Source of the DNA: Desulfurellaceae bacterium
Lineage (GTDB): Bacteria > Desulfobacterota > Binatia > Bin18
Direction: 5' to 3'
DNA length: 41,899 nt
Assembly: GCA_021296095.1 (NCBI GenBank)
Contig: JAGWBB010000017.1
Coordinates: forward strand, 1-41,899
The notes under the pieces were generated by a model, which saw nothing but the letters and a program-made list of their open reading frames with translations, did not search any database and was not told the DNA's origin. The position numbers were made by a program, and so were the translations under genes. Below are positions 15,791-23,560 of the stretch, in pieces. The stretch's first letter is position 1, and each line of letters starts with the position of its first letter.

Positions 15791-16857
15791 ACCCCGGCGA
15801 CCTGCGGCTGGGCCTGCCGGTCATGCTCAGCCACTAGGCTGCGGATACACGGAATCAGCTCCTTGCCGAAGGCTTCGGCGTCCTCAAACGGACTGAAGCC
15901 CCGAATCAGCACGCCGCCAACGCCGAGGGCGTAGTAGCCGACGATTGCTTCGGCGACCTGTTCGGGGGTACCGACCAGGGCTGTGGTGTTGACCAAGCCG
16001 GTCCACAGCCGCTCGTCGTGGACCTCGCCCGCGTCGGCCAGCCGCATCAGGCGGCGACCGAACTCGGCCTCGCTCGTCACCGCCAGCCGCTGGGGCACGC
16101 GATCCAATTGAGCCAGAATGTCCCGGGCCTTGTCCCAGGCCGCACCCTCGGTCGGGGCGATGATCGGCCGGAAGGAGATGTTGAAACGCGGCCGGCGCCC
16201 ATACCGGGCAGCCTCGGCGGTGATGCGGTCCATCATCGTTTGCACCGCCGCGCGGGGTTCGCCGAACAGGGCGTACACATCGCTGTGCTTGGCCCCGACC
16301 CGAACGGCAGCATCGGACGCTCCGCCAAAATAGATGGGCGCGTGAGGCTGCTGGAAGGGCCGGATTTCGGAAAAGGCTTTGTCCAGGCGGTAGAAACGCC
16401 CGGCAAAGCTGAACGGCTTGTCCGCAGTCCAGACCCGGCGCAGGATGTCGAGATACTCGTCGGTGCGGGCGTAGCGTTCATCGTGGTCCAACCAGTCGCC
16501 GTCACGGCGCTGCTCCTTGTCCGCCCCGCCGGAAATGATGTGGAGCCACAGCCGCCCATCGGTCAGGTTATCAAACGTGGCCGCAGTCCGGGCGGCCAGG
16601 GTCGGCATGACAAAGCCGGGCCGATGGGCAATCAGGAACCTCAGGCGTTCGGTGTGGGCCGCAGCGTACTGGGCAATCTGGAATCCTTCGGCCGAAGAAG
16701 ACGTATAGCCGACCAGCACCGCATCAAAGCCGGCGGTCTCATGAGCCTGTGAAAAACGGCGCACATAGTCCCGGTCAATCCCGCCCCCAATGACGTGGAC
16801 GGTGGCCCGGCCGGTCGGCGGCGCAACGCCTATCATACCCAAAATGTTCATCGGCAT
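15787..16857 (-). CDS. LLM-class FMN-dependent monooxygenase (SsuD-like)
   Basis: This 356-residue protein resembles alkanesulfonate monooxygenase SsuD and relatives: FLIAHRPGFVMPTLAARTAA, TFDNLTDGRLWLHIISGG, RRDGDWLDHDERYARTDEYL, then APIYFGGASDAAVRVGAKH and VGTPEQVAEAI. These enzymes use FMNH2 and oxygen to cleave sulfonates or oxidise other substrates. The start at 16857 has GGAGGAAG 5 nt upstream. No flavin reductase or sulfonate transporter is adjacent, so the substrate remains open. Confidence 0.88.
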   Translation of the reverse strand: MPMNILGMIGVAPPTGRATVHVIGGGIDRDYVRRFSQAHETAGFDAVLVGYTSSSAEGFQIAQYAAAHTERLRFLIAHRPGFVMPTLAARTAATFDNLTDGRLWLHIISGGADKEQRRDGDWLDHDERYARTDEYLDILRRVWTADKPFSFAGRFYRLDKAFSEIRPFQQPHAPIYFGGASDAAVRVGAKHSDVYALFGEPRAAVQTMMDRITAEAARYGRRPRFNISFRPIIAPTEGAAWDKARDILAQLDRVPQRLAVTSEAEFGRRLMRLADAGEVHDERLWTGLVNTTALVGTPEQVAEAIVGYYALGVGGVLIRGFSPFEDAEAFGKELIPCIRSLVAEHDRQAQPQVAGV

Positions 16858-16884
16858 CGGTCTTCCTCCGTGATTGCAGTCCGA

Positions 16885-17790
16885 TCAGGGTAGCTCGAAC
16901 TGGAAGGCGTCCGGGCGGATGGTCAGCACCGGACACCGGGCGGTTCGGATGACTTCCTCAGTCACCCCACCCAGCAGCATATGGGCCAGCCCGGTCCGCC
17001 CGTGGGTGCCGATAACGAGCAGGTCGGCCTGCCGCTCCTTGGCCTGCTGCACGATGGCGCTAGCGGCCAAACCGGTGACGGTCCGTCGCTCCCAGGCCAG
17101 CTGCTGCAAAAGGGGCAAATCGGACAGAAATGCCTCCCACTCCAGCTCAAGATCCTGAGCCTCGACAACCGGCGGGGGCGGCAGGGCGGGCATATCGGCC
17201 CCGGTAGTCGCGGCATAGATGTGCGATACATCAATGGCGTGCAGAAAGATGACCCGCGCGCCGAAGCCGGCGGCCAGGGTCAGGGCTTCCTCGGCCGCTT
17301 TCCTGGCCCCAGTCGAAAAATCGGTCGGCACCAGCAATGTTTTGGCCTGGGCGCTGAACGGCGCCTTGGCGATCAGAACCGGCACCATGGCCTTGCGCAC
17401 CACTCGCTCGCTGGTCCGCCCCAAGCCCGGCTCCTCGCCCTGCCCGCTGCCGCCGACCACAATCAGGTCGGCGTTCCAGGCCCGGCGGGCCACAATCAAC
17501 TCGACAAACGGTTTTCCGGTATGCACCTCATACTCGACCGACAGGTGTTCCAGCCTGCTGCCGGCGGCAATCGTTTCCAGCGCGGTCCCGGCCTGCTGGG
17601 CCAACTCTTCGGGTGAGTAGGGAGCGGTCAGGGGATGGGACAGGCGTTGATACAAATGGGGCGGCTCGACCACATGCACCAGACGCAGAGCAGCCCGGTA
17701 GCGGGCGGCCAGCGCTGCGGCCGAGCTGACGGCGACTTCTCCGCCAGCCCTGAAATCGTGACCCACAAGGATGCGGTGGAGTTGTTGCAT
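16885..17790 (-). CDS. Tandem universal stress protein (two UspA domains)
   Basis: This 301-residue protein carries two UspA domains: the first from MQQLHRILVGHDFRAGGEVA to about residue 145, the second from KTLLVPTDFSTGARKAAEEA onward. The ATP-site motif is clear in the second domain (GTHGRTGLAHMLLGGVTEE), although Gly-Gly replaces the usual Gly-Ser; in the first it is less regular (GGSGQGEEPGLGR). AGGAG precedes ATG 17790; a longer frame upstream lacks domain sequence. It sits at the edge of a stress/sigma-54 island, divergent from the secreted protein gene, with a shared inverted repeat between them. Confidence 0.9.
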   Translation of the reverse strand: MQQLHRILVGHDFRAGGEVAVSSAAALAARYRAALRLVHVVEPPHLYQRLSHPLTAPYSPEELAQQAGTALETIAAGSRLEHLSVEYEVHTGKPFVELIVARRAWNADLIVVGGSGQGEEPGLGRTSERVVRKAMVPVLIAKAPFSAQAKTLLVPTDFSTGARKAAEEALTLAAGFGARVIFLHAIDVSHIYAATTGADMPALPPPPVVEAQDLELEWEAFLSDLPLLQQLAWERRTVTGLAASAIVQQAKERQADLLVIGTHGRTGLAHMLLGGVTEEVIRTARCPVLTIRPDAFQFELP

Positions 17791-17930
17791 GGCAGTTCTC
17801 CTGTGTTGACTTCTCCGTCGTGCCTGTCTGACCGATAGGACGGCTCGATCATACCACATATGGGACGAGAGTGGACGCGCCTGGCGCTGTTCTTCTTCGA
17901 GCCGGCCGTGTCCCCCTTTTGCAACCGACC

Positions 17931-17948
17931 TGTCCCGCAGCTGGGACA
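17931..17948. promoter_or_regulatory. Upstream activating sequence candidate (18-bp inverted repeat)
   Basis: The segment TGTCCCGCAGCTGGGACA is a perfect 6-bp inverted repeat with a 6-bp spacer. It lies about 90 bp upstream of the sigma-54 promoter at 18031-18046. The nearly identical TGTCCC-ATTTCC-AGGACA at 21197-21214 precedes the other sigma-54 promoter. Dyad sites at -75 to -120 are where NtrC-type activators bind. Confidence 0.65.
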
Positions 17949-18030
17949 CCTCCGGCCACAACACTGCCGGAAGACCGAGAAACCGATGTAGAGACGCAGG
18001 TTTGGGTCCAGCCCCGGACGGCGGCGATTG

Positions 18031-18046
18031 TGGCACGGCCTTTGCG
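18031..18046 (+). promoter_or_regulatory. Sigma-54 (-24/-12) promoter
   Basis: TGGCACGGCCTTTGCG matches the sigma-54 consensus TGGCACG-N4-TTGC at all eleven fixed positions. The expected start site is near 18057, 17 bp before the secreted protein's ATG at 18074, with AGGAGG at 18061-18066 in the leader. Confidence 0.85.
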
Positions 18047-18073
18047 GTATTTGGGGATAGAGGAGGAAAGGCT

Positions 18074-18493
18074 ATGAAACATGTGTACAGCGTGGTCATC
18101 CTTGCCCTCAGTCTCGTCCTGTGCTGGACCAGTTCGACAGACGCCCGGTTCTCCTACCCCGAGGCGCCTCCCTATGTCCGCCTGTCCGGAGTCCTGCTGC
18201 CGCTCGAAGACCAGCATGATGCCGGGCTGCGCAGCCTGACCGTGTTTGTCCACGGCCAGCTGTGGCGTTTTCAACTCGACGCGGTAGAAGAGGTGACCCA
18301 GGGCAACCATGCGCGGCTCGAGCTGCGCGACCTGCTGTGGGGCTCAATCCGGCTGTACGGCTCTCCGGGTCTGATCGCTTCGCTCCAGCACGCCGGCAAG
18401 CACCTGACGATTGAGGGCCATCTCCATACCAGGGAACGCCGCCTGCTGGTGACCGCGGCCGAGGAAACCCCGGCGGTCGCCCGCATACACTGA
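18074..18493 (+). CDS. Secreted protein of unknown function under sigma-54 control
   Basis: This 139-residue protein has a signal peptide (MKHVYSVVILALSLVLCWTS, cleavage probably after TDA). The mature domain includes YVRLSGVLLPLEDQHDAGLR, SLTVFVHGQLWRFQLDAVEE and a C-terminal stretch predicted to be beta-rich (KHLTIEGHLHTRERRLLVTA). I do not recognise the family. AGGAGG precedes ATG 18074 and a consensus sigma-54 promoter lies immediately upstream. A strong hairpin repeat about 50 bp beyond the stop may terminate the transcript. Confidence 0.75.
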   Translation: MKHVYSVVILALSLVLCWTSSTDARFSYPEAPPYVRLSGVLLPLEDQHDAGLRSLTVFVHGQLWRFQLDAVEEVTQGNHARLELRDLLWGSIRLYGSPGLIASLQHAGKHLTIEGHLHTRERRLLVTAAEETPAVARIH

Positions 18494-18540
18494 GCCACAC
18501 CATCCGCCCAGACGCGTCTCCCCTTGGGGATCCTCCCCCG

Positions 18541-18590
18541 AAAATCCCCCTGCGCTTCCGCGCCTCCCTCTTTTTCCAAAGGGGGATTTT
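18541..18590. repeat. Long inverted repeat (hairpin, MITE- or terminator-like)
   Basis: AAAATCCCCC at 18541-18550 and GGGGGATTTT at 18581-18590 are perfectly complementary 10-bp arms separated by 30 bp. The type (AAATCCCCC ... GGGGGATTT) recalls short dispersed repeats seen in many bacteria. A direct repeat TTCGGTGGGC occurs twice, at 18611-18620 and 18623-18632. It may also stop transcription after the secreted protein gene. Confidence 0.6.
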
Positions 18591-18784
18591 CTCGACGTGA
18601 GAGCCGAAATTCGGTGGGCTATTCGGTGGGCCATACTGGGCAACTCTTAGCACTCCCCCCACCGACGCTCGTTGGACGCCGCAGCCCGACTGGAGTATGA
18701 TCTGGGCAGGCGCCCAGCTACTCAGCGTCGATCAGCTCTGCCGTAGCGCCTGGGTCAGGAAGAATCGGTGGAGAGGAGCCAGCG

Positions 18785-19189
18785 ATGAAAGGACACGCCC
18801 GTCAACTCATGGCCGCCCAGGTGGCAACGGCTGCGCCGGACACCAGCCTGGCCGAGGCGGCCCAGGAACTAGCCAGCATCGTGATCAGCGCGCTGCCGGT
18901 TGTGGACGGTTCAGGTCAGGTGGTAGGCATCGTTACCGAGAGCGATGTCCTGAACGCCCTGCTCCAGTCGGCATCAGCCGAAACCCCGGTCCGGACGATT
19001 ATGACCCGGTCGGTCATCACGGTCGATGAGTTTGCCTCGGCCGACAGCGTCGTCCGCCTCCTGCGCCTCAAACAGCTCCACCATCTGCCCGTCACCCGCC
19101 AGGGGAGTGTAGTGGGCCTGATCACCCCCCAGGATGTGATCCGCTATTTCGTGGACCACGAGCTGCCGCTGCCGCCGGACGTAGCCTGA
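18785..19189 (+). CDS. CBS-domain pair protein
   Basis: This 134-residue protein consists of two CBS domains and little else: VATAAPDTSLAEAAQELAS with ALPVVDGSGQVVGIVTESDV, then IMTRSVITVDEFASADSVVR with HHLPVTRQGSVVGLITPQDV. CBS pairs bind adenine nucleotides and act as energy sensors. The ATG is preceded by GGAGAGGAG. It is the only island gene on the + strand besides the secreted protein and kinase genes. A weak sigma-54-like match (TGG-N11-GC near 18637) lies upstream but deviates at several positions. Confidence 0.9.
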   Translation: MKGHARQLMAAQVATAAPDTSLAEAAQELASIVISALPVVDGSGQVVGIVTESDVLNALLQSASAETPVRTIMTRSVITVDEFASADSVVRLLRLKQLHHLPVTRQGSVVGLITPQDVIRYFVDHELPLPPDVA

Positions 19190-19212
19190 AGGCGACGCAG
19201 GCGTCTCCCCGA

Positions 19213-19734
19213 CTAGGGTTCGATGGTCAGCCGGGGATGATGACGCCAGAAATAGCCGACCATGACCACGGCCGCGAACAGATTGCCGACCAGAACCGCC
19301 GACCACGCCAGGGCGCGCAGCACCGGCTCGGCAAACACCAGGCTGACCACCACAAAGCCCAACTCCAGGACGACAAACAGCAGCACCACCCCGAAGCCGA
19401 CATGCGGATGATGCTCGGCCAGGTCCAGCAGATACGACACCAGGCCACCGATAGCCATGAAGACAAGGCCGTGCACCCAGGTAAACATCAGGACCATCTC
19501 CAGGTCGATGGCAACACTGGAGGCCAGGCCGGCCGTACCTTGGAACAGGGCCAGCCCGAGCACGGTCGGGGTATACAGCGGGCGGCCGCTCAGGCTGTCC
19601 ACGACCAGGAACCACACCGCAATGGTGACCGCCCCGAGCAGCCCGGCAACCATGCCTTCCTGGGCAAACGTCGTTAGCCCGGTCGCGGACGGGCGCGACA
19701 CGGCTGGAGTGTGGGTAACATCTGATGTAGCCAC
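19213..19734 (-). CDS. Integral membrane protein with about four transmembrane segments
   Basis: This 173-residue protein has hydrophobic segments near residues 28-46 (MVAGLLGAVTIAVWFLVVDS), 58-80, 87-110 and 117-162. Several acidic and histidine residues lie at the segment borders (DLEMVLMFTWVHG, LDLAEHHPH). GTG at 19734 is the start, with AAAGGAGG 5 nt upstream. I do not recognise a named family. It is the last gene of a four-gene - strand unit behind the sigma-54 promoter at 21141-21156, so it probably belongs to the same stress response. Confidence 0.72.
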   Translation of the reverse strand: MATSDVTHTPAVSRPSATGLTTFAQEGMVAGLLGAVTIAVWFLVVDSLSGRPLYTPTVLGLALFQGTAGLASSVAIDLEMVLMFTWVHGLVFMAIGGLVSYLLDLAEHHPHVGFGVVLLFVVLELGFVVVSLVFAEPVLRALAWSAVLVGNLFAAVVMVGYFWRHHPRLTIEP

Positions 19735-19754
19735 GGTGGCCTCCTTTCTGCTGC

Positions 19755-20186
19755 CTAGCTGTGCTGGATGAAGTCTCTGAGATAGCGGTTCTCAAACTCC
19801 GCGGCTTCGAGTTGGGCCTTGACCACGTCGCCAATCGAGATCATCCCGGCCAAACGCTCGCCATCGAGAATGGGCAGGTGTCGAATACGGTTATGGGTCA
19901 TGATGCCCATGATATACGCCACCTCATCCTCGGGAACGGCGATAATCGGGTTGGAACTCATGATCTCCCGCACCGCCATCTCGCGCATGCCTTCGGGATG
20001 GATCGCGCACTCGCGCAGCAGATCACGCTCGGTGAGAATGCCGGCGATCGGGTCGTGGCCGTCAACCACGACCAGGGAGCCGATCCGCAGCTCGATCAAG
20101 CGCTCCAGGGCGTCGTGCAGGCTGGCCTCGGCCGGGATGGTCGCCACCGCGCTACCCTTGCTCTCCAGGATGTCTTTCACCTTCAT
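19755..20186 (-). CDS. CBS-domain pair protein
   Basis: This 143-residue protein contains two CBS domains (KVKDILESKGSAVATIPAEA with IGSLVVVDGHDPIAGILTER, then VREIMSSNPIIAVPEDEVAY with RIRHLPILDGERLAGMISIG). CBS pairs commonly bind AMP, ATP or S-adenosylmethionine. It is 20 bp upstream of the membrane protein gene and 29 bp downstream of the 123-residue gene, so it is part of the same transcript. It differs clearly in sequence from the + strand CBS protein at 18785, so it is a separate member and not a recent duplicate. Confidence 0.9.
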   Translation of the reverse strand: MKVKDILESKGSAVATIPAEASLHDALERLIELRIGSLVVVDGHDPIAGILTERDLLRECAIHPEGMREMAVREIMSSNPIIAVPEDEVAYIMGIMTHNRIRHLPILDGERLAGMISIGDVVKAQLEAAEFENRYLRDFIQHS

Positions 20187-20215
20187 AGGCGCCTCACTCC
20201 TCCCCCGAGCCGCAG

Positions 20216-20587
20216 CTAGGCGGCATGCGACTCAATCACTTCCACGTCCCGCCATGACTGGGAAATATATTCCCACAGGCGGTCCAAGACCTCTCCGAGG
20301 TCTTGGGGCGTGTACCAGCCGGCCGGGATGCCCGGTCCGCAGCCCCACACGGCTTTGCCATACCGCTTGGCAATGGCGTAGGCATCCGACCAGGAGTCCG
20401 CGGCTTCATCACCGAGCATATCGGCCAACTCTTCGTAGCTCAGCTCTTCCCAGCGGCTCGGACGCTCGTCGTCACCAAACCCGTGATGTTTGAGATGATA
20501 GGCCAGATAGTCGCTCAGCGTCTCGAACTCGGTAAAGCGGAGTTCCTCCTGATGACCGTAGCTGTCGGTAAATCGGATAATCAGCAT
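20216..20587 (-). CDS. Protein of unknown function, 123 residues
   Basis: The product starts MLIIRFTDSYGHQEELRFTE at ATG 20587, with GGGAGG 5 nt upstream. It is acidic and soluble, with many aromatic residues (ADSWSDAYAIAKRYGKAVWG, WYTPQDLGEVLDRLWEYISQ). I do not recognise it. It lies between the YbaK-like gene (31 bp) and a CBS gene (29 bp) in the unit driven by the sigma-54 promoter at 21141-21156. Confidence 0.75.
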   Translation of the reverse strand: MLIIRFTDSYGHQEELRFTEFETLSDYLAYHLKHHGFGDDERPSRWEELSYEELADMLGDEAADSWSDAYAIAKRYGKAVWGCGPGIPAGWYTPQDLGEVLDRLWEYISQSWRDVEVIESHAA

Positions 20588-20618
20588 CGCACCTCCCGCA
20601 GCACTGTGGATGACCGAC

Positions 20619-21086
20619 TCAGACCGGCTGGGCAAAGGCCGCCACCTGAGGCTGGACGAGCCAGGCGAAATCCGCATAACGCATACGCACAGCGTGGCAG
20701 TGCGTCCCGGCGTTGAACACAATCTCCTCGTCCTCGGCCAGCGTCCGATCAACCCACACGTCCAGACCGAACAGATTGCCAAAGGGCGGCTCGGCTCCGG
20801 TCTCACAGTAGGGAAACAGCAGCCGGAACTCTTGCTCGCCTTCGAGCCGCACCGACTCGCCGAGCCTGGCCTGCAACTGGCCCAAATTCACCCGGTGAGT
20901 GGCCGGCAGTACGGTCATGACCGACCGCTCGCCCTGCTTGACCATCACTACCTTGGCCATATGTTTGCCAGGGATGTGTTGGCAGGCGGCCGTTCGCTGC
21001 GCCGAGTAGGCCCGTGGATGGGTCAGCACCCGGTATGGAACGTCATGCGCCTCAAGCACGTCTCGCAGCTTTTGTAGAATTGGCAT
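20619..21086 (-). CDS. YbaK/EbsC-family aminoacyl-tRNA deacylase-like protein
   Basis: This 155-residue protein has the YbaK/ProX deacylase fold: HPRAYSAQRTAACQHIPGKH (with AQRTA), AKVVMVKQGERSVMTVLPAT, ETGAEPPFGNLFGLDVWVD (the GxxPPFG loop) and FNAGTHCHAVRMRYADF. Family members hydrolyse mischarged aminoacyl-tRNA. ATG 21086 follows CACGGAGGACC. It is the first gene after a consensus sigma-54 promoter. Proteins of this kind next to CBS/USP genes may serve other roles, so the substrate is not certain. Confidence 0.85.
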   Translation of the reverse strand: MPILQKLRDVLEAHDVPYRVLTHPRAYSAQRTAACQHIPGKHMAKVVMVKQGERSVMTVLPATHRVNLGQLQARLGESVRLEGEQEFRLLFPYCETGAEPPFGNLFGLDVWVDRTLAEDEEIVFNAGTHCHAVRMRYADFAWLVQPQVAAFAQPV

Positions 21087-21140
21087 TGCTGGTCCTCCGT
21101 GTCCCGGTCACGAAAAGCACGTCCGCCTATCCAAACCTGT

Positions 21141-21156
21141 TGCAAGCTGCGTGCCA
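21141..21156 (-). promoter_or_regulatory. Sigma-54 (-24/-12) promoter
   Basis: On the - strand this reads TGGCACGCAGCTTGCA, matching TGGCACG-N4-TTGCA at every fixed position. The start site would be near 21130, about 43 bp before the YbaK-like gene, and it would drive the four-gene unit down to 19213. Confidence 0.87.
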
Positions 21157-21196
21157 GGTTGAAAACGGCTATGTGTGACCTCTCGCAGCCCGGTGT

Positions 21197-21214
21197 GTCC
21201 CATTTCCAGGACAG
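21197..21214. promoter_or_regulatory. Upstream activating sequence candidate (18-bp inverted repeat)
   Basis: TGTCCCATTTCCAGGACA is a near-perfect dyad matching the site at 17931-17948 in both arms except one base. It is centred about 75 bp upstream of the expected start site of the - strand sigma-54 promoter. A further half-site, TGGGACAC at 21240-21247, lies 26 bp beyond its end. Confidence 0.6.
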
Positions 21215-21336
21215 GATGAGCGCCAGCGCGTTGCAAAGCTGGGACACCACGCTATAAGGAGGAGGATGGCCAAGGACAGGAAGACGCGGGCCCGGCCGCC
21301 GAGACCAGCCGCTCGGACCCCAGAAGACCGGCCACC

Positions 21337-22050
21337 ATGGGCCTTACCACCGCCAAGCTGGTCCATGAAATCGGCAACCCGCTCAACGGCATGTCCACGA
21401 CCGTGCAGCTGTTGGAGCGCGATCTGATGAAGCCGGGGCCACCCGACAAGGAGTTGCTCCGCGCGACCGTCCACGACCTGTCGAGCGAGATCAACCGCCT
21501 CCGCTCGCTGCTGGTCGAGTTCCGCTCCCTGGCCCGCGCCCATGCGCTCGACCTGCAACCGACCGCGCTGGCCAGCCTCGTCACCGAGCTGCTGGCGGTG
21601 GAAACCGTCCAATACGCCGAGCGGGGGATTCAGATCCACAACGAGATTCGGTTCGATCTGCCTCTGGTCATGGGCGACCAGGAGAAGCTCAAGCAGGTCG
21701 TGCTCAATCTGTGTCAAAATGCGGTCGAAGCCATGCCGCAGGGCGGCCACCTGACCGTCCGGGCCGGCCAGGCCGACGGCCAGGTCTCACTGGAGGTGGT
21801 GGACACGGGGGCCGGTATCCCGGACGGCCTGGATATTTTTGAGCTGTTCACCACCACCAAACCGAGCGGCATGGGGCTGGGGCTGGCCGTGGTACGCCAG
21901 ATTGTCCTGGCCCACGAGGGGACGATTACCTATACCACCGAGCCGGGTCGGGGGACCGTTTTTCGGCTCAGCCTGCCGGCCTGTCCGCCGGCCACACCAA
22001 AGACCAGGAAGAGACGGCCCAGCGCCAAGTCTCCTCCGTCGCCCAGCTGA
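21337..22050 (+). CDS. Sensor histidine kinase (NtrB-like), N-terminus uncertain
   Basis: The readable frame gives 237 residues with phosphoacceptor His10 in AKLVHEIGNPLNG, N-box NLCQNAVEAMP, G1 DTGAGIPDG and G2 GMGLGLAVVRQIV, i.e. a complete HisKA plus HATPase core without a sensor domain. ATG 21337 has no Shine-Dalgarno sequence. An ATG at 21266, directly behind AAGGAGGAGG, opens another frame (MAKDRKTRARPPRPAARTPE) that would join this one after a one-base change near 21330-21340, suggesting a frameshift or sequencing error. The response regulator gene is convergent 20 bp away and is the likely partner. Confidence 0.82.
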   Translation: MGLTTAKLVHEIGNPLNGMSTTVQLLERDLMKPGPPDKELLRATVHDLSSEINRLRSLLVEFRSLARAHALDLQPTALASLVTELLAVETVQYAERGIQIHNEIRFDLPLVMGDQEKLKQVVLNLCQNAVEAMPQGGHLTVRAGQADGQVSLEVVDTGAGIPDGLDIFELFTTTKPSGMGLGLAVVRQIVLAHEGTITYTTEPGRGTVFRLSLPACPPATPKTRKRRPSAKSPPSPS

Positions 22051-22070
22051 CACGCGTCGGGCAGTCTGGA

Positions 22071-23423
22071 TCAGTCGAGCGCAACCCCGAGCTGATCCAT
22101 TTTCCGGTACAGCGAGGAGCGGCTGATGCCCAGGAGCTTGGCCGCCCGTACCCGGTCCCGGCCGGCTTCCCGCAGCACGTACTCGATGTGGCTTTTTTCG
22201 TAGCTGCGCAGGGCGGCCTTCAGCTCATGGCCCGCTTGGCCGGTATCCCGGCTGAGCGCCTGTCCGCTGGGCAGGTCTTCCGGGCTCAACCACTCGTCAT
22301 TGCCCAGAATCATGGCCCGTTCCAGAACGTTCTCCAGCTCACGCACATTGCCCTTCCAGGGTGCGGCCAGGAGCAGCTGCATGGCCTCGTGGGTCACCCC
22401 TCTACAGTTTGTCTTCATTTCGAGGTTGTGGCGCTGAATCAGATGCTCAACCAGGAGAGGGATATCGTCCCGCCGTTCCCGCAGCGGCGGGACCGGAATG
22501 CCGACCACATTCAGGCGATAGAACAGGTCTGCGCGAAAGCGGCCGGCCTCAATCTCTTTTTCGAGATCCCGATTGCTGGCGGCCAAGATACGCACGTCGA
22601 CCTGTATGGGCGTGGTTGCCCCGAGCGGCAAGACCTCCTTACGCTCTATGACTCGCAGCAGCTTGGGTTGCAGGGTGAGGGGCAGTTCGCCGATCTCGTC
22701 CAGGAAAATCGTGCCCCCCCGGGCCTTGCGAAACAGGCCGTCCTGGGCGCTCAGGGCGCCCGTGAAGGCGCCCTTGGTATGACCGAACAGCTGGCTCTCC
22801 AACAGCGTGTCCGGGATGGCGCTACAGTTCACGGGCAGAAAGACCTTGTCCTGGCGCAGGCTCTCGGCATGAATCGCCCGGGCGACGAGTTCCTTGCCCA
22901 CCCCGCTCTCGCCGGTGATCAGGACCGTGCTGGCCGTAGCCGCCACCTTGCTGATCAGCTTCAGCACTGCGCGCATGGCCGGGCTCTCGCCAACCATGCC
23001 GCTGGGGTCGATATGGCGGTTGACCTCGCGCCGCAACATCTGGTTTTCCCAAGCCAGGCTCTTGTGCTCCATCAACAGATGGACCTTGCGCAGCAAGTCA
23101 TCAAACACAATCGGCTTGAGCAGATAGTCCTGGGCGCCGAGTTGCAGGGCGGCTACTGCGGTATCAACCGACGCATGGGCGGTCATGATCGCCACAAAGG
23201 TCTGGGGCGCGACCTCCCGTACGCGTCGGAGCACGGCCAAGCCGTCGGCACCGGGCATGCGGAGATCGGTCAGCACCAGGTCGAAGTCACGCTCATCAAT
23301 GGCGACCAGCGCCGCCCGTCCGTCGGTCACTTCGTGGACCCGGTAGCCTTCTTCGTGCAAGACCCGGCAGATATTCTTGCGCGGGATGGTTTCGTCTTCG
23401 GCCACAAGAATCGTTCCCGTCAT
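22071..23423 (-). CDS. NtrC-family sigma-54-dependent response regulator
   Basis: This 450-residue protein has a receiver domain (phosphoacceptor Asp53 in VLTDLRMPG, Lys103 in LLKPI), an AAA+ activator domain with Walker A GESGVGKE (171-178), the sigma-54-contacting GAFTGA loop (218-223), Walker B-like GGTIFLDEIGELP, and a C-terminal Fis-type helix-turn-helix (RVRAAKLLGISRSSLYRKM). The start at 23423 (MTGTILVAEDE) lacks a good ribosome-binding site; 23477 is an in-frame alternative. It is the natural candidate to bind the TGTCCC-N6-GGGACA dyads and activate the two sigma-54 promoters in this island. Confidence 0.93.
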   Translation of the reverse strand: MTGTILVAEDETIPRKNICRVLHEEGYRVHEVTDGRAALVAIDERDFDLVLTDLRMPGADGLAVLRRVREVAPQTFVAIMTAHASVDTAVAALQLGAQDYLLKPIVFDDLLRKVHLLMEHKSLAWENQMLRREVNRHIDPSGMVGESPAMRAVLKLISKVAATASTVLITGESGVGKELVARAIHAESLRQDKVFLPVNCSAIPDTLLESQLFGHTKGAFTGALSAQDGLFRKARGGTIFLDEIGELPLTLQPKLLRVIERKEVLPLGATTPIQVDVRILAASNRDLEKEIEAGRFRADLFYRLNVVGIPVPPLRERRDDIPLLVEHLIQRHNLEMKTNCRGVTHEAMQLLLAAPWKGNVRELENVLERAMILGNDEWLSPEDLPSGQALSRDTGQAGHELKAALRSYEKSHIEYVLREAGRDRVRAAKLLGISRSSLYRKMDQLGVALD

Positions 23424-23464
23424 GGCACAACTTTTGACACACCCCGCCCCAGTCCGAAAGAGGG

Positions 23465-23490
23465 ACAGGCGTGTCATATACTGTGCCTGT
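23465..23490. promoter_or_regulatory. Inverted repeat overlapping a possible -10 box upstream of glgP
   Basis: ACAGGC (23465-23470) and GCCTGT (23485-23490) form 6-bp arms around GTGTCATATACTGT, which contains TATACT at 23477-23482. A half-site GGGACA at 23462-23467 touches the left arm. It lies between the divergent response regulator and glycogen phosphorylase genes. Weak evidence from one sequence only; no clear -35 box was found. Confidence 0.3.
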
Positions 23491-23560
23491 GAAATCGAGA
23501 CGACACTTTCACCCGCGCCAACAATCGGCTACAAAGACCCGAGCCCGCACGAGAGAAACC

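Noticed and set aside
17800..17930. A sigma-54 promoter for the universal stress protein gene on the - strand
   Set aside because: Candidate pairs have wrong spacing (9 or 11 bp between GG and GC) or poor matches.
18640..18660. Sigma-54 promoter for the CBS gene at 18785
   Set aside because: The GG/GC spacing is right but the CACG and TT positions do not match, and the leader would be about 120 bp.
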